Of a DNA stretch of 64,000 nt, positions 1 to 8,546 are shown one piece after another. The notes under the pieces are model-generated. The model did not search any database. It was not told the DNA's origin and saw only the letters and a list, made by a program, of their open reading frames with translations. The translations under genes were made by a program, and so were the position numbers. Location of the stretch: contig NZ_PGDQ01000004.1 in the NCBI RefSeq assembly GCF_003073135.1, positions 360,363-424,362 of the forward strand, written 5' to 3'. Within the stretch, counting starts at the first letter, position 1. Each line of letters begins with the position of its first letter. The stretch is from Euzebya rosea. GTDB taxonomy: Bacteria > Actinomycetota > Nitriliruptoria > Euzebyales > Euzebyaceae.

Positions 1-583
1 CATCCAACAGGCCGTGCCGACCGCGCTGGTGGGACTGTTCGTGCGCCAGGACGACGCTGCGCTCAGTGGCGTCGGCGTCGGCCCAGAACACGGCGTCGAC
101 CGCGACCACGGGGCGGAGCAGTCCCACGGTGACCGCCGGTGTCCCAAGATCATCGACGACGGCGACCCGCCTCGGCCGATGGGTGGCCCCGACAACATCC
201 GCCGTCACCGCCGTCACCGCTGGGGCCGTGCGGACACGCCGGAGGAGCCGGCGCGAGCCGATGAGGTCCTTCGCAACGCACCACAGGCCCCGGCCGGGCA
301 GCAGCACGACCCAGGCGAGCAGCAGCGACGACTGCCACCACCCGAGTCCCCCGGTCAGCAGGTCGCGCAGCACTGTGCCGCAGGCGGCCACAAGGGTGCC
401 CGCCGGGCCCGCTGCGTCGGCGATGGCCTGTACGACCAGTCCCAGCGAGCCGACCCACACGGCGGCGGTCGAGAGCAGCAGCATCGTGACGGCGGCGCGT
501 GGTGCCCGTGCCTCGAGGTCACGGCAGGGCCGCCAGGCAAGCATTGTCAGGCCCATGGCCGTGAGCATGGCCGCGTGGATCAC
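1..583 (-). CDS. M56 (BlaR1/MecR1-like) membrane metalloprotease, partial
   Basis: Reading leftward from GTG at 583, the frame stays open to the window edge, so the C-terminal end is missing. The 194 visible residues begin with two or three hydrophobic segments and end with a HEQSH motif, matching the HExxH zinc site of M56 peptidases. The start overlaps the stop of the BlaI-type repressor gene by four bases (GTGA), the usual repressor-protease operon. In this family the membrane protease senses a signal and triggers inactivation of the BlaI partner. The signal is not evident; the copper and cytochrome neighbourhood makes a beta-lactam less obvious than an envelope or redox cue. Short overlapping ORFs on both strands here are shadows. 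Confidence 0.8.
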   Translation of the reverse strand, partial: MIHAAMLTAMGLTMLAWRPCRDLEARAPRAAVTMLLLSTAAVWVGSLGLVVQAIADAAGPAGTLVAACGTVLRDLLTGGLGWWQSSLLLAWVVLLPGRGLWCVAKDLIGSRRLLRRVRTAPAVTAVTADVVGATHRPRRVAVVDDLGTPAVTVGLLRPVVAVDAVFWADADATERSVVLAHEQSHQRGRHGLLD

Positions 584-972
584 GCCGATCCCCCGCTTTG
601 CGGTTCCGGGGCGCCGCCGAGCAGGCGGCGCAGCGCTGCAGCCTCGTCCGGATCGAGATCGGCGACGAAGTGCAGCAGGGCCGCGGTCCGGTTGCCCGCG
701 ACCGACAGCGCGTCGGCCATCGTGGCGGCCGCGTGAGCCTCACGCGTCGACGACGGCTTGTAGGTCCATGCCCGTCCGGCCCGACGCCGCCGGAGCAACC
801 CTTTGTCGTGCAGTCGGTTCATGACGGTCATCACCGTGGTGTAGGCGAGATCGTCCTCGAGCCTGGACAGCACGTCACGAACCTGCAGGTACTGACCCGC
901 GTCGTCCCAAGCCACCCGCATGATCTTGGCCTCGAGCGAACCGAGTTCCGGGGAATCCGCGCCAGCAGCCAT
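580..972 (-). CDS. BlaI/MecI/CopY-family transcriptional repressor
   Basis: 130 residues. The N-terminal half is the BlaI winged helix (LGSLEAKIMRVAW, then a TVMTVMNRLHDKGLL recognition region), followed by a short dimerisation tail. The ATG at 972 is chosen over an in-frame upstream start because AGGAGG lies seven bases before it. It is cotranscribed with the M56 protease and is divergent from the propeller operon starting at 1088. Dyads rich in TACA/TGTA in the intergenic region are probable binding sites. BlaI-type repressors dissociate from DNA when cleaved by the M56 partner; CopY relatives respond to copper. No metal-binding Cys motif is seen here, so the protease-linked type is more likely. 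Confidence 0.9.
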   Translation of the reverse strand: MAAGADSPELGSLEAKIMRVAWDDAGQYLQVRDVLSRLEDDLAYTTVMTVMNRLHDKGLLRRRRAGRAWTYKPSSTREAHAAATMADALSVAGNRTAALLHFVADLDPDEAAALRRLLGGAPEPQSGGSA

Positions 973-1021
973 GCACGGGCCTCCTCTCGTACGGGTGAAC
1001 AACAGTGAACGTGGCGTCCCA

Positions 1022-1060
1022 GACTACAGTGTGAATGTGAACCCTAGGACGTGTAGTACA
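1022..1060. promoter_or_regulatory. Probable BlaI operator region between divergent genes
   Basis: Between the repressor (start 972) and the propeller gene (start 1088) lie the inverted half-sites GACTACA (1022-1028) and TGTAGTAC (1052-1059). The second is itself nearly palindromic (TGTA-G-TACA). BlaI-family operators are built from TACA/TGTA half-sites. A related pattern (GACTGCAGTG then GTGTAGTAG) recurs at 10158-10183. Assignment is inference from motif and position. Confidence 0.5.
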
Positions 1061-1087
1061 ACCGTCGCTGACCGTCCAGGTCGTTCG

Positions 1088-1816
1088 ATGCGCCGCAGCG
1101 TGATTGGCCTCCTGCTCGGCGCGCTGTACCGCAGCGAGGACCAGGGGGCCTCATGGGATCTGGCTGGCCTGGAAGGACAGGACGCGATGTCGCTGGGGGC
1201 GCAGGATCCTGACGGGCTGCTGTTCGTGGCCGGTCATGAGGTGCTGCAGCGCAGTCGTGATGGCGGTGCCACGTTCGAGCCGCTCGCGCCGCCGGACCTT
1301 CCGTCGCTGGACATCCACGCGTTCGCGCAGTCCGCCAGCGATCCGGAGACGGTGTATGCGTTCGTGGTCGGCTTCGGCGTGTTCGTCAGCACCGACGCGG
1401 GTGAGACGTGGGAGGCCCGGGCCGGGGCCGGCCAGACGGTCGGCGCGGACACCTTCGCGCTGTTGGTCGACCCCGAGGACCCCGACGTGGTCCTGGCGGG
1501 TGGCGGGCAGAGCGGGCTGGCGCGCTCCGCCGATGGCGCCCGGACCTTCACCGTGGTCGACGAGGCGGGCGTGGGCTCGTTGACCGCCGACCCGGATGAC
1601 CCCGATCGGGTGGTCGCCCTGACCAGCGTGGGGGTGCAGGAGAGCATGGACGGCGGGCAGACGTGGTCCATGGTGGGCCCGCCAGACGTCGCTGGACAGC
1701 CGGTGACGATCGCCGCCGGCACCCAGGGCCGTATCTGGCTGGTCGCCGAGGAGCCCCGGCAGCTGTACGTGAGCACCGACGGCGGGTCCACGTGGCAGAC
1801 CGCACCGCCGGCCTGA
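1088..1816 (+). CDS. BNR/Asp-box beta-propeller protein (F510_1955-like), apparently N-terminally shortened
   Basis: 242 residues from ATG 1088. At least four Asp-box repeats of the S.DGG.TW type are visible (RSEDQGASW, RSRDGGATF, STDAGETW, STDGGSTW), the hallmark of BNR/sortilin-like propellers. A very short hydrophobic leader (MRRSVIGLLLGA) runs directly into the first Asp box. Full-length relatives normally carry a longer leader and a first repeat beginning with an HGL-type segment, so an internal deletion near the N-terminus is likely. Probably extracytoplasmic; the ligand is unknown. The 3' end overlaps the next gene if that starts at 1792. Confidence 0.7.
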   Translation: MRRSVIGLLLGALYRSEDQGASWDLAGLEGQDAMSLGAQDPDGLLFVAGHEVLQRSRDGGATFEPLAPPDLPSLDIHAFAQSASDPETVYAFVVGFGVFVSTDAGETWEARAGAGQTVGADTFALLVDPEDPDVVLAGGGQSGLARSADGARTFTVVDEAGVGSLTADPDDPDRVVALTSVGVQESMDGGQTWSMVGPPDVAGQPVTIAAGTQGRIWLVAEEPRQLYVSTDGGSTWQTAPPA

Positions 1817-2262
1817 CCGGCGACGCCGATCCGCCTGTCCGCCGCGCAGCCGGGGCAACGGCGTCGGTCGCCGTCGTGCTGGCCATCGCCGTCGCCGGCG
1901 TGGTGGCCTACCTGACCTCGTCGGCACATGGACTGCACGATCCGGTCCACGCGCTGCAGCAGTTCGACCTGTTCTACCTCGACCAGCCCGCGCCGCTGGC
2001 TGAACAGCTCGGTCTGCAGCCCGGCCGGCCCGTCCTGGTCGTGGTTTGTGAGGACTGCCAGGCGCCGGACGTGGACGCGCAGGTCCGCGTCACCGACGAC
2101 CCCGACGTCGCACGGCGCTACGGCCTGCTCACCGCGGAGGGCCGGATCGGTCCTGGCTACGCCGTGGTGGATGCCACGGGCACGTTGCGCTACCGGACGT
2201 TTGACCCCGCACCCGCCGCGCACTCCGAGGAGATCGCCGTGCTGCTGGACGCTGCCCGGTGA
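1792..2262 (+). CDS. Membrane-anchored protein with CEDC (CxxC) redox-like motif
   Basis: About 156 residues from GTG 1792, which overlaps the preceding gene; later GTG codons (for example 1876) are possible alternatives. After a short N-terminus there is one transmembrane segment (VAVVLAIAVAGVVAYLT). The outer domain has a beta strand leading into CEDC (VLVVVCEDC), then a thioredoxin-like order of elements ending in YAVVDATGTLRYRTFD. This looks like a divergent thioredoxin-fold or resolvase-of-disulfide protein on the outer face, but the fold is inferred. It overlaps the following membrane gene by four bases, so the three genes 1088-2792 form one operon. Confidence 0.6.
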   Translation: MADRTAGLTGDADPPVRRAAGATASVAVVLAIAVAGVVAYLTSSAHGLHDPVHALQQFDLFYLDQPAPLAEQLGLQPGRPVLVVVCEDCQAPDVDAQVRVTDDPDVARRYGLLTAEGRIGPGYAVVDATGTLRYRTFDPAPAAHSEEIAVLLDAAR

Positions 2263-2792
2263 GGCACGCCATCACTGCCGTGGTGGTCGTGGCGGTCGAG
2301 AGCTACCTGTACTGGCGCTACCGGACTCTGGGTGCGGAGTTCCACTTCTGGCTGCACGGCCTGTTCGGCGGTGCCATCGGGGTGGCCACGACGACGGGCT
2401 GGGCGCTGCTCCGCCGGCGCCGCCCCGGCGCGGTGTGGGGGCCGGGCTTGGCCGGGCACGTCTACTCCGCCTTCCCCGACGCCCTCTTCCTGTCCGCGGG
2501 GATCCTCCACGCCCTGTGGATGGACGCCTTCGCCTTCCACATCGCCCTGCACCTGATCCCCGCACCGCTTGTCACGATGCTGGGCGTGTTCGCGCTGACC
2601 CTGTTGGCCTGGCTGTCGGCGTCGTTGGACCGCCCCCGCACGGCGGTCGCTGCGCTCGTCCTCGCGGTCGGGGTGACGACGGTCGCGCTGCTGGTCGCAC
2701 CGGCCATCCCCACCACGGTCGAGCAGATCCGCGATGCGCCGGAGATCGCGCTGCTCTGCCCGCTTCGCGAGGTCGATGTCGCCTCGTGGTGA
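2259..2792 (+). CDS. Polytopic membrane protein of unknown function
   Basis: 177 residues from GTG 2259, overlapping the previous stop (GTGA). Five or so hydrophobic segments are visible, with His-containing stretches (EFHFWLHG, GILHALWMDAFAFHIALHL) in or near the membrane. These could bind heme or metal but match no family I recognise. It ends four bases before the convergent cytochrome c gene. Its place downstream of a CxxC protein and upstream of the cytochrome maturation operon suggests a redox or metal role, as inference only. Confidence 0.6.
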   Translation: MRHAITAVVVVAVESYLYWRYRTLGAEFHFWLHGLFGGAIGVATTTGWALLRRRRPGAVWGPGLAGHVYSAFPDALFLSAGILHALWMDAFAFHIALHLIPAPLVTMLGVFALTLLAWLSASLDRPRTAVAALVLAVGVTTVALLVAPAIPTTVEQIRDAPEIALLCPLREVDVASW

Positions 2793-2795
2793 TGC

Positions 2796-3332
2796 TCAGC
2801 CGTCGTCGGCGCAGACCTGCTGGGTGGTCTGCCGCTGCGATGCCAGCTGGTCGGGCGTCCACCAGGTGGTGATGTAGGCCAGCACCGCTCGGCGGTCCTC
2901 GGCGTCGAGGTCGTCGGCGAAGGCGGGCATCGTGGGGGTGCCCTCGGGAAGGCCGGGACGATCGGGCAGGCCCTCGGCGATGATGTCGAGCAGCTCGCAT
3001 TCGGCGTGGTGCCAGGTGTGGCCCTGGGCGTTGTGTCGTGGTGGGATGTCAGCGATCGCACCGCCCTGCGCCCCGCCGTGGCAGCTCATGCAGTTGGCTG
3101 CATAGATGGCCTCCCCCCGCTGGACCGCCGCGGCCTCCGCGCCGCTGGGCCCGCCGTCGGGGGTGGCGCATCCGGTCAGCACGACGACGAGGACGACTTC
3201 GGGGGCCTCGGTCAGGCTGGCGCCTTGCGATGGATCAGTGGTGGCGAGGAAGGAGTGCGCTGACGCCGGCCCCGCAAGCACCGCCAGGAAGGCGAAGGTG
3301 AGCGCCAACACACCTGCGGAACTCCGGCGCAT
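2796..3332 (-). CDS. Chimeric protein: CopC N-terminus joined to a c-type cytochrome lipoprotein
   Basis: 178 residues from ATG 3332, with GGAG nine bases upstream. Residues 1-25 are a signal peptide cut before His26 (AHSFLATTDPSQGASL), which is exactly the start of a CopC domain, where the new N-terminal His binds copper. CopC stops after about 25 residues (TEAPEVVL). The sequence then runs into VVVLTGC, a lipobox-like end of another signal peptide, and a monoheme cytochrome c domain with CMSCH (residues 81-85) and probable axial Met in GTPTMPAF. This looks like a deletion that fused two genes. The product may still be exported as a soluble cytochrome with an N-terminal copper site. Confidence 0.75.
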   Translation of the reverse strand: MRRSSAGVLALTFAFLAVLAGPASAHSFLATTDPSQGASLTEAPEVVLVVVLTGCATPDGGPSGAEAAAVQRGEAIYAANCMSCHGGAQGGAIADIPPRHNAQGHTWHHAECELLDIIAEGLPDRPGLPEGTPTMPAFADDLDAEDRRAVLAYITTWWTPDQLASQRQTTQQVCADDG

Positions 3333-3444
3333 CTGCTTCTCCTGTCCGGTCGATCTGGTCACAATCCCATTCGGCTTCGGCACCACAGGCTACGACGCTG
3401 CATAGTGGACGGTGCCACCGACGTGCGTCGGCAGGCGCCCCACC

Positions 3445-4095
3445 ATGACCATCACCCCGTTCCTCTCCTCCGCCGCAGATGCCAGCCGTGCCGCCGCGTC
3501 ACGCTGCGTGCTGGAACTGCAGGCCTGCCACCGGTCATACGGCGCGGTCCTGGCCCTGACCCCGATCACCCTGCGGGTGCAGCGCGGCGCGGTGTGCACC
3601 GTCACGGGTCCCAACGGGTCGGGCAAGACCACACTGCTGCGCATCGCCGCAGGGTTGCTGAAGCCGTCCGGAGGCGTGAGGACCGGTGGCGAGCCGGCGC
3701 TCTACGCCGCCGCAGGGGACGGGGCCAGAGCGACACAGACGGTCGGGCAGGCGGTGGCCGTCGCCGCGGCGCTGGGTGGAGGTGACGTCGAGGAGGCGAT
3801 CGAGCTCGCCGGCCTGTCAGCCCTGCGCACGAGCACGGTCGGTGAGCTGTCGGCCGGCCAGCGGACACGGGTCACCCTTGCGACCGTGCTGGCCGGCACC
3901 CCGGCCATCGCCTGCCTCGACGAGCCTGATGCGCATCTGGACGCCGACGGACGACGCTGCGCGGCGGGGGTCGTCGACCACCTCGCCCGCCGTGGTGCTG
4001 CCGTCCTGATCGCAACCCATGACCGTCGCTGGCTCCAGGAGCGACAGGACGGTCATCTCGAGCTGTCCCCGTCGAGGGGTGAGCGTGGTGGCTGA
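3445..4095 (+). CDS. ccmA: Heme exporter ATP-binding subunit CcmA
   Basis: 216 residues from ATG 3445. It has the ABC ATPase order: Walker A GPNGSGKTT, signature LSAGQ, Walker B AIACLDEPD, and a switch His in LIATHD. It is the first gene of a translationally coupled cytochrome c maturation operon running to about 10.1 kb. In System I, CcmA with CcmB and CcmC drives release of holo-CcmE from the membrane complex. The N-terminus has about 25 extra polar residues before the ABC core. Confidence 0.88.
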   Translation: MTITPFLSSAADASRAAASRCVLELQACHRSYGAVLALTPITLRVQRGAVCTVTGPNGSGKTTLLRIAAGLLKPSGGVRTGGEPALYAAAGDGARATQTVGQAVAVAAALGGGDVEEAIELAGLSALRTSTVGELSAGQRTRVTLATVLAGTPAIACLDEPDAHLDADGRRCAAGVVDHLARRGAAVLIATHDRRWLQERQDGHLELSPSRGERGG

Positions 4096-4738
4096 TGCCG
4101 GCAAGGTGCTGACCGTGTTCACGCGGGAGCTGGCAGTCGAGGCATCGGGCCGGCACCTGACCCGTGTCGCGGTCCCGTTCTCCCTCGCCGGCGTGCTGCT
4201 CGCCGGCCTGGCCTTCGGTCCGGCACCGTCGGTGCTGCAGGTGGTCGCCCCCGGCCTGCCCTGGCTGGTGGTGCTGCTCCTGGCCGCACCGTTGTCGCTC
4301 ACCGTCGCGGTGGCCGAGCGCGAGGACGGCTGCTGGGACCTGCTGCGCAGCCTGGCCGGCCCAGGCCCGCTGCTGTGGGGGAAGCTGGCGGCGATGTGGG
4401 TGTGGCTGACGGCCACCTGGACCGCCGCAGCTGGTCTCAGCATCATCGTGATGGGTGCCGGGATGGCGCTGTCATCGGTGCCTGCTGCCGCGCTCGGCAC
4501 CCTAGGCCTGTCGAGTGCCGTGGTCGTGTACGGCACCGCCGCCTCGGCAGCCGGCCGGACCGGCACGGGGCTGCTGACGGCGCTGGTCCTGCCGGCAGGG
4601 CTCCCGGCCCTCGTCGCGGGTACGCAGGCGAGCACGCCTGGCGTCGACGCCTCATCCTGGCTACTGCTGCTCCTGGCCTACGACCTTGCGGCCCTCGCCG
4701 TGGCGTGGGCCGTGTTCCCGACCCTGCTGGAGGAATGA
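4079..4738 (+). CDS. ccmB: Heme exporter membrane subunit CcmB
   Basis: 219 residues from GTG 4079; GTG 4085 or 4088 are equally possible starts. The N-terminus (KVLTVFTRELAVEA) matches the cytoplasmic start of CcmB, and about six hydrophobic segments follow. The gene overlaps ccmA by 17 bases and shares ATGA with ccmC. CcmB is the membrane partner of CcmA in cytochrome c maturation. Confidence 0.85.
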   Translation: MSVVADAGKVLTVFTRELAVEASGRHLTRVAVPFSLAGVLLAGLAFGPAPSVLQVVAPGLPWLVVLLLAAPLSLTVAVAEREDGCWDLLRSLAGPGPLLWGKLAAMWVWLTATWTAAAGLSIIVMGAGMALSSVPAAALGTLGLSSAVVVYGTAASAAGRTGTGLLTALVLPAGLPALVAGTQASTPGVDASSWLLLLLAYDLAALAVAWAVFPTLLEE

Positions 4739-5463
4739 CCGTGCGCATCCGACCCACCACCGTCCTGGGTGCTGCCGCCGCGGCGGCCGGTGGCGCCGCC
4801 GCAGTCCTCGGCCTCCTGCTCGCCCCTCCCGATGTCGTGCAGGGGCAGCCGCAACGGCTGATGTACGTCCACGTGCCGGCGGCATGGGTGGCCTACCTGG
4901 CCTTCGCGGGGGTGCTGGCCGCGAGCGTCGCCTACCTGCTGCGCCGCGACCTGCGGTGGGACCGACATGCTCGGTCGGCTGCGGAGTTGGGCGTCGGGCT
5001 GACTGCGCTGGCGATCGTGCTGGGAAGCCTCTGGGGCCGACCGGTGTGGGGAGTGTGGTGGACGTGGGAGCCCCGGTTGATCACCACCGTCGTCCTGCTG
5101 GTGGTGTACGTGGGCTACCTGGGGGTGCGGGGGCTGTCGGCGGACCCCCATGCCAGCGCACGACGGGCGGCGGTCGTCGGGATCGCGGCCTTCGTCAACG
5201 TCCCGATCGTGCACTACTCGGTGGTGTGGTGGCGGACCCTGCACCAGCCACCGACCGTGCTGCGGCCGGGGGGTCCGGCCGACTCCATCGAGCCGATGAT
5301 GCTAGCCGCGCTTCTGACCGCGGTGCTCGCCTTCACGCTTGCTGCGGTCTGGGTTCACCTCCGTCGCGTCGCGGTGCTCGCCCAGGACGACCCGGCCGTT
5401 CCCGCCGACGACGACATGCCACGACCACTGGAGCTGACCGTGACCGCGAGGACAAGCCGATGA
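4735..5463 (+). CDS. ccmC: Cytochrome c maturation protein CcmC (heme handling)
   Basis: 242 residues from ATG 4735 (ATGA overlap with ccmB). Six membrane segments are visible, plus the tryptophan-rich loop WGVWWTWEPRL and flanking His residues (VHVPAAW; PIVHYSVVWWRTLHQ) that bind heme in this family. CcmC loads heme onto the chaperone CcmE on the outer face of the membrane. The order C-D-E-F-G-H/I follows. Confidence 0.92.
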   Translation: MTVRIRPTTVLGAAAAAAGGAAAVLGLLLAPPDVVQGQPQRLMYVHVPAAWVAYLAFAGVLAASVAYLLRRDLRWDRHARSAAELGVGLTALAIVLGSLWGRPVWGVWWTWEPRLITTVVLLVVYVGYLGVRGLSADPHASARRAAVVGIAAFVNVPIVHYSVVWWRTLHQPPTVLRPGGPADSIEPMMLAALLTAVLAFTLAAVWVHLRRVAVLAQDDPAVPADDDMPRPLELTVTARTSR

Positions 5464-5558
5464 GCGACGGATGGGGCTGGGTGGTGGTCGGCTACGTGCT
5501 GACCGTGCTGGTGTGGGCCGGCTACGCGTGGTGGAGCGGCCGGGGGTTGGACCGATGA
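5460..5558 (+). CDS. ccmD: CcmD-like small membrane protein
   Basis: 32 residues, with both ends overlapping neighbours by four bases (ATGA at 5460 and at 5555). One transmembrane helix (WVVVGYVLTVLVWAGYAWW) and a short basic tail. Size, topology and position between ccmC and ccmE are those of CcmD, which stabilises the CcmC-CcmE complex. Sequence is poorly conserved in this family, so the call rests on context. Confidence 0.75.
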   Translation: MSDGWGWVVVGYVLTVLVWAGYAWWSGRGLDR

Positions 5559-5953
5559 GGCTGGCCCGACCGCGCACGCGGCTGCTGGTCGTCGCGGTCA
5601 CCGCGCTCGCCGCGATCGGCCTGCTGGCCACGAGCGGACTGGACGACAGCCTGGTGTACTACCGGAGCCCGGCAGAGGCCGCGTCGCTCTCCGCAGCCGA
5701 CGGACGCCTGCGCTTGGGCGGTCTGGTGCAGCCGGGCTCGGTCGTCCGCGACGGCGAGGCGGTCCGGTTCGTGCTGACCGACGGCGTCGCCGACGTGGAC
5801 GTGGTGCACCTCGGTGATCCGCCCGGCGTGTTCCAGGAGGGCCAGGGCGCACTGGTCGAGGGTGCCTTCGACGGTGACGGGGCCTTCCGCTCCGACCTGC
5901 TGATCGTCAAGCACTCCAACGAGTACGAGGCCGCATCCGAGGCTCGCCCGTGA
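5555..5953 (+). CDS. ccmE: Heme chaperone CcmE
   Basis: 132 residues from ATG 5555. One N-terminal membrane anchor is followed by an OB-fold domain (LRLGGLVQPGSVVR, VRFVLTDG, LVEGAFDGDGAFRSDLLIVKHSNEY). The KHSNEY segment matches the KHDExY heme-attachment motif, so the covalent heme ligand is His, as in the proteobacterial type, and not the Cys variant. It overlaps ccmD and ccmF. Confidence 0.92.
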   Translation: MRLARPRTRLLVVAVTALAAIGLLATSGLDDSLVYYRSPAEAASLSAADGRLRLGGLVQPGSVVRDGEAVRFVLTDGVADVDVVHLGDPPGVFQEGQGALVEGAFDGDGAFRSDLLIVKHSNEYEAASEARP

Positions 5954-7944
5954 ACAGCCTCCTCGGAACCGCCGCGCTGTCGCTCGGCTTCGTCACGTCG
6001 CTGGCTGCGACGGGATGGTGGGTGCTGAGCGTGCGCCGCCCCGAGCTCGCGCCGCGGGCGAAGCGCCTGACCGCGGTGATGGCCGTCGGGGCGGCGATGG
6101 CGTGCGCCGTGCTGGTGTGGGCGCTGGTCACCCACGACTTCAGCGTCCGCTACGTCGCGGAGAACGGCGCCCGCGCCGTGCCGCTCTACTACACCGTCAT
6201 CAGCCTGTGGGCGGCGCTGGAGGGCTCGCTGCTGCTGTGGCTGCTGGTGCTGTCGGGCTATGCGGTGCTGGTGATGCGCCGCGTCCACCCCCGGGCGGCA
6301 GCGCTGCACCCCTGGGTGATGGCGGTCATCTGCGGCTCTGCCGTGTTCTTCTTCGGGTTGGCGCTGTTCGCCGGAAACGCCTTCCAGGTGGTCTCGCCCG
6401 TGCCCGCGGATGGTCCCGGTCCCAACCCGTTGCTGCAGGACCACCCGCTGATGGGTGTTCACCCACCGCTGCTGTATCTCGGCTACATCGGCCTGACGGT
6501 GCCGTTCGCATACGCCGTGGCGGCGCTGATCACAGGGCAGACGGGCAGAGGTTGGCTGGTTGTGACCCGCCGCTGGACGCTCACCGCGTGGACGTTCCTG
6601 ACCGCGGGGATCATGCTCGGCGCCTGGTGGTCCTACGAGGTCCTCGGCTGGGGTGGCTACTGGGCGTGGGACCCGGTCGAGAACGCCTCGATCCTGCCGT
6701 GGTTCACCGCCACCGCGCTGCTGCACTCCGTCATGGTGCAGGAACGGCGGGCCACGCTGCGGGTGTGGAACCTCTCCCTGGCTGCCGCGACGTACCTGCT
6801 GGTCATCCTCGGCACCTTCCTGACACGAAGCGGCGTCGTCGCCAGCGTCCATGCATTCTCGCAGTCCGCGATCGGCCCGGCGCTGCTGGGCTTCTTCGCC
6901 TTCGTGCTGGTTAGCGTGGTCGCGCTGCTGATCTGGCGTTCCGACCGCCTCGGCCCCGTCGACCGGATCGACGCCGGCGCGTCGCGGGAGGCGGTGTTCC
7001 TGGGCAACAACGTCATCCTCGTCGGACTGGCCGTCACCGTGCTCATCGGCACCGTCTTCCCGCTGCTGGTGGAGGCCGTGAACGGAGAACGGGTGAGCGT
7101 CGGCGCGCCCTACTTCGACCGCATGGCGATCCCCCTCGCCCTCGCGATGCTCGTGCTCATGGGCGTCGGACCGCTGGTTCCTTGGGGGCTGGCTGACCCC
7201 CGAGCGCTCGCCCGGCGGCTGGCGGTGCCCTCCGCGCTCGGTCTGCTCACCATCGCCGCGCTCGGTCTGTCCGGCCGGAAGGGCGTCGCGCCGCTGGTCA
7301 CCATCGGCGTCGGCGTCTTCGTGCTGGCCACGATCGTCGACCGAGTCGTGACCGGATGGCAGTCAACCCGGGCAACGACCGGTCAACCCAGCCTGCCGGC
7401 CCTCTGGACGACCCTCGCCCGCCGCCGCCGTCTGTACGGCGGCCTGCTGACCCACGCGGGCGTCGTGCTCGCCGCGGTGGCGATCGCGGCGTCGTCCAGC
7501 TACAGCATCGACGGACAGCAGACGCTGGCCATCGGCGAGTCCTTCGTCGTGGGTGACCACACCGTGACGTTGGAGGGCATCACGCCACAGCGCACCGAGC
7601 GCAAGATGACCATCAGCATCCAGGTGGCGATCGCCGACGGGGACCGCGCTCTCGGCGTCTACGAGCCCGCGCTGAGCTTCTACCCCGCGTCCGTGCAGGC
7701 CATCGGCACGCCGTCGGTGCGGACCGGGCTCGCCGAGGATGCGTACCTGCTGCTGTCATCGGTCAACGACGACCGCACCGAGGCCACGGTCCGGCTGATC
7801 ATCAGCCCGCTGGTGCTGTGGCTGTGGGTCTCCGCAGGCGTCATGGTCACAGGCGCGGCGGTGGCAGCCTGGCCCGACCGGCGGCGTCGCCACGACGGTG
7901 CGGCGGTGGTCGATCAGCCAGCCGCGACGACGGTGGACGCATGA
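5950..7944 (+). CDS. ccmF: Heme lyase subunit CcmF
   Basis: 664 residues from GTG 5950. Polytopic, with the WWD signature (GWGGYWAWDPVENASILPW) and conserved outer His residues (LMGVHPPLLY; LLHSVMVQ). A C-terminal periplasmic region follows residue 500. CcmF with CcmH and CcmI joins heme from CcmE to the reduced CxxCH of apocytochrome c. It overlaps ccmE and the following redoxin gene by four bases each. Confidence 0.95.
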   Translation: MNSLLGTAALSLGFVTSLAATGWWVLSVRRPELAPRAKRLTAVMAVGAAMACAVLVWALVTHDFSVRYVAENGARAVPLYYTVISLWAALEGSLLLWLLVLSGYAVLVMRRVHPRAAALHPWVMAVICGSAVFFFGLALFAGNAFQVVSPVPADGPGPNPLLQDHPLMGVHPPLLYLGYIGLTVPFAYAVAALITGQTGRGWLVVTRRWTLTAWTFLTAGIMLGAWWSYEVLGWGGYWAWDPVENASILPWFTATALLHSVMVQERRATLRVWNLSLAAATYLLVILGTFLTRSGVVASVHAFSQSAIGPALLGFFAFVLVSVVALLIWRSDRLGPVDRIDAGASREAVFLGNNVILVGLAVTVLIGTVFPLLVEAVNGERVSVGAPYFDRMAIPLALAMLVLMGVGPLVPWGLADPRALARRLAVPSALGLLTIAALGLSGRKGVAPLVTIGVGVFVLATIVDRVVTGWQSTRATTGQPSLPALWTTLARRRRLYGGLLTHAGVVLAAVAIAASSSYSIDGQQTLAIGESFVVGDHTVTLEGITPQRTERKMTISIQVAIADGDRALGVYEPALSFYPASVQAIGTPSVRTGLAEDAYLLLSSVNDDRTEATVRLIISPLVLWLWVSAGVMVTGAAVAAWPDRRRRHDGAAVVDQPAATTVDA

Positions 7945-8546
7945 CGTCGATGCTCCACACCTTCGGTGTCCACGATGCGGCCGACGATGATGCCCCGGAC
8001 GAAAGGCCGCGATGGCGTCGTCGGTGGCCGCTGCTGATCGTCGTGGTGCTCGTCGCCCTCGGAGCCGTCGGCGTGCTCGGCACCGGGTTCGGACGAGATC
8101 CGACCGTGGTCGACACCGTGCTCATGGACCGACCTGCCCCGCCGCTGTCCGGTCCGACGCTCGAGGGTGGCACCGTCGACATCGCCGAGTTCGCCGGTCA
8201 GGTCGTGGTGGTGAACGTGTGGGCGTCGTGGTGCGTGCCGTGCCGCCGCGAGCACCCGCTGCTGGTGCGGGCTGCTGAGGTTCTGGAACCCTTCGGGGTG
8301 CAGTTCATCGGCATCAACACCCAGGACTCCGAAGACGACGCCCGCGCCTTCCTGGAGGAGCGAGGAGCCTTCGGCTATCCGAGCGTCCTGGATCCTGATG
8401 GCCGCTGGGCGGTCGAGTGGGGAACCTTCGGTGTTCCCGAGACGTTCGTCATCGACGCCGACGGACGGATCCGCGCCAAGAAGATCGGTGAGCTCACCGA
8501 GGGCTGGATCGTGGAGGCCGTCGGCCCGCTGGTGGACACCGGATGA
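7941..8546 (+). CDS. ccmG: CcmG/DsbE-type thiol:disulfide oxidoreductase
   Basis: 201 residues from ATG 7941 (ATGA overlap with ccmF). A cytoplasmic N-terminus of about 30 residues and one membrane anchor are followed by a thioredoxin fold with WASWCVPCRREHP, cis-Pro region FGVPETFVID and the GIN/D insertion typical of TlpA/CcmG. It keeps apocytochrome cysteines reduced for heme attachment. Unlike the redoxin at 10213, both catalytic residues are ordinary Cys. Confidence 0.92.
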   Translation: MTSMLHTFGVHDAADDDAPDERPRWRRRWPLLIVVVLVALGAVGVLGTGFGRDPTVVDTVLMDRPAPPLSGPTLEGGTVDIAEFAGQVVVVNVWASWCVPCRREHPLLVRAAEVLEPFGVQFIGINTQDSEDDARAFLEERGAFGYPSVLDPDGRWAVEWGTFGVPETFVIDADGRIRAKKIGELTEGWIVEAVGPLVDTG

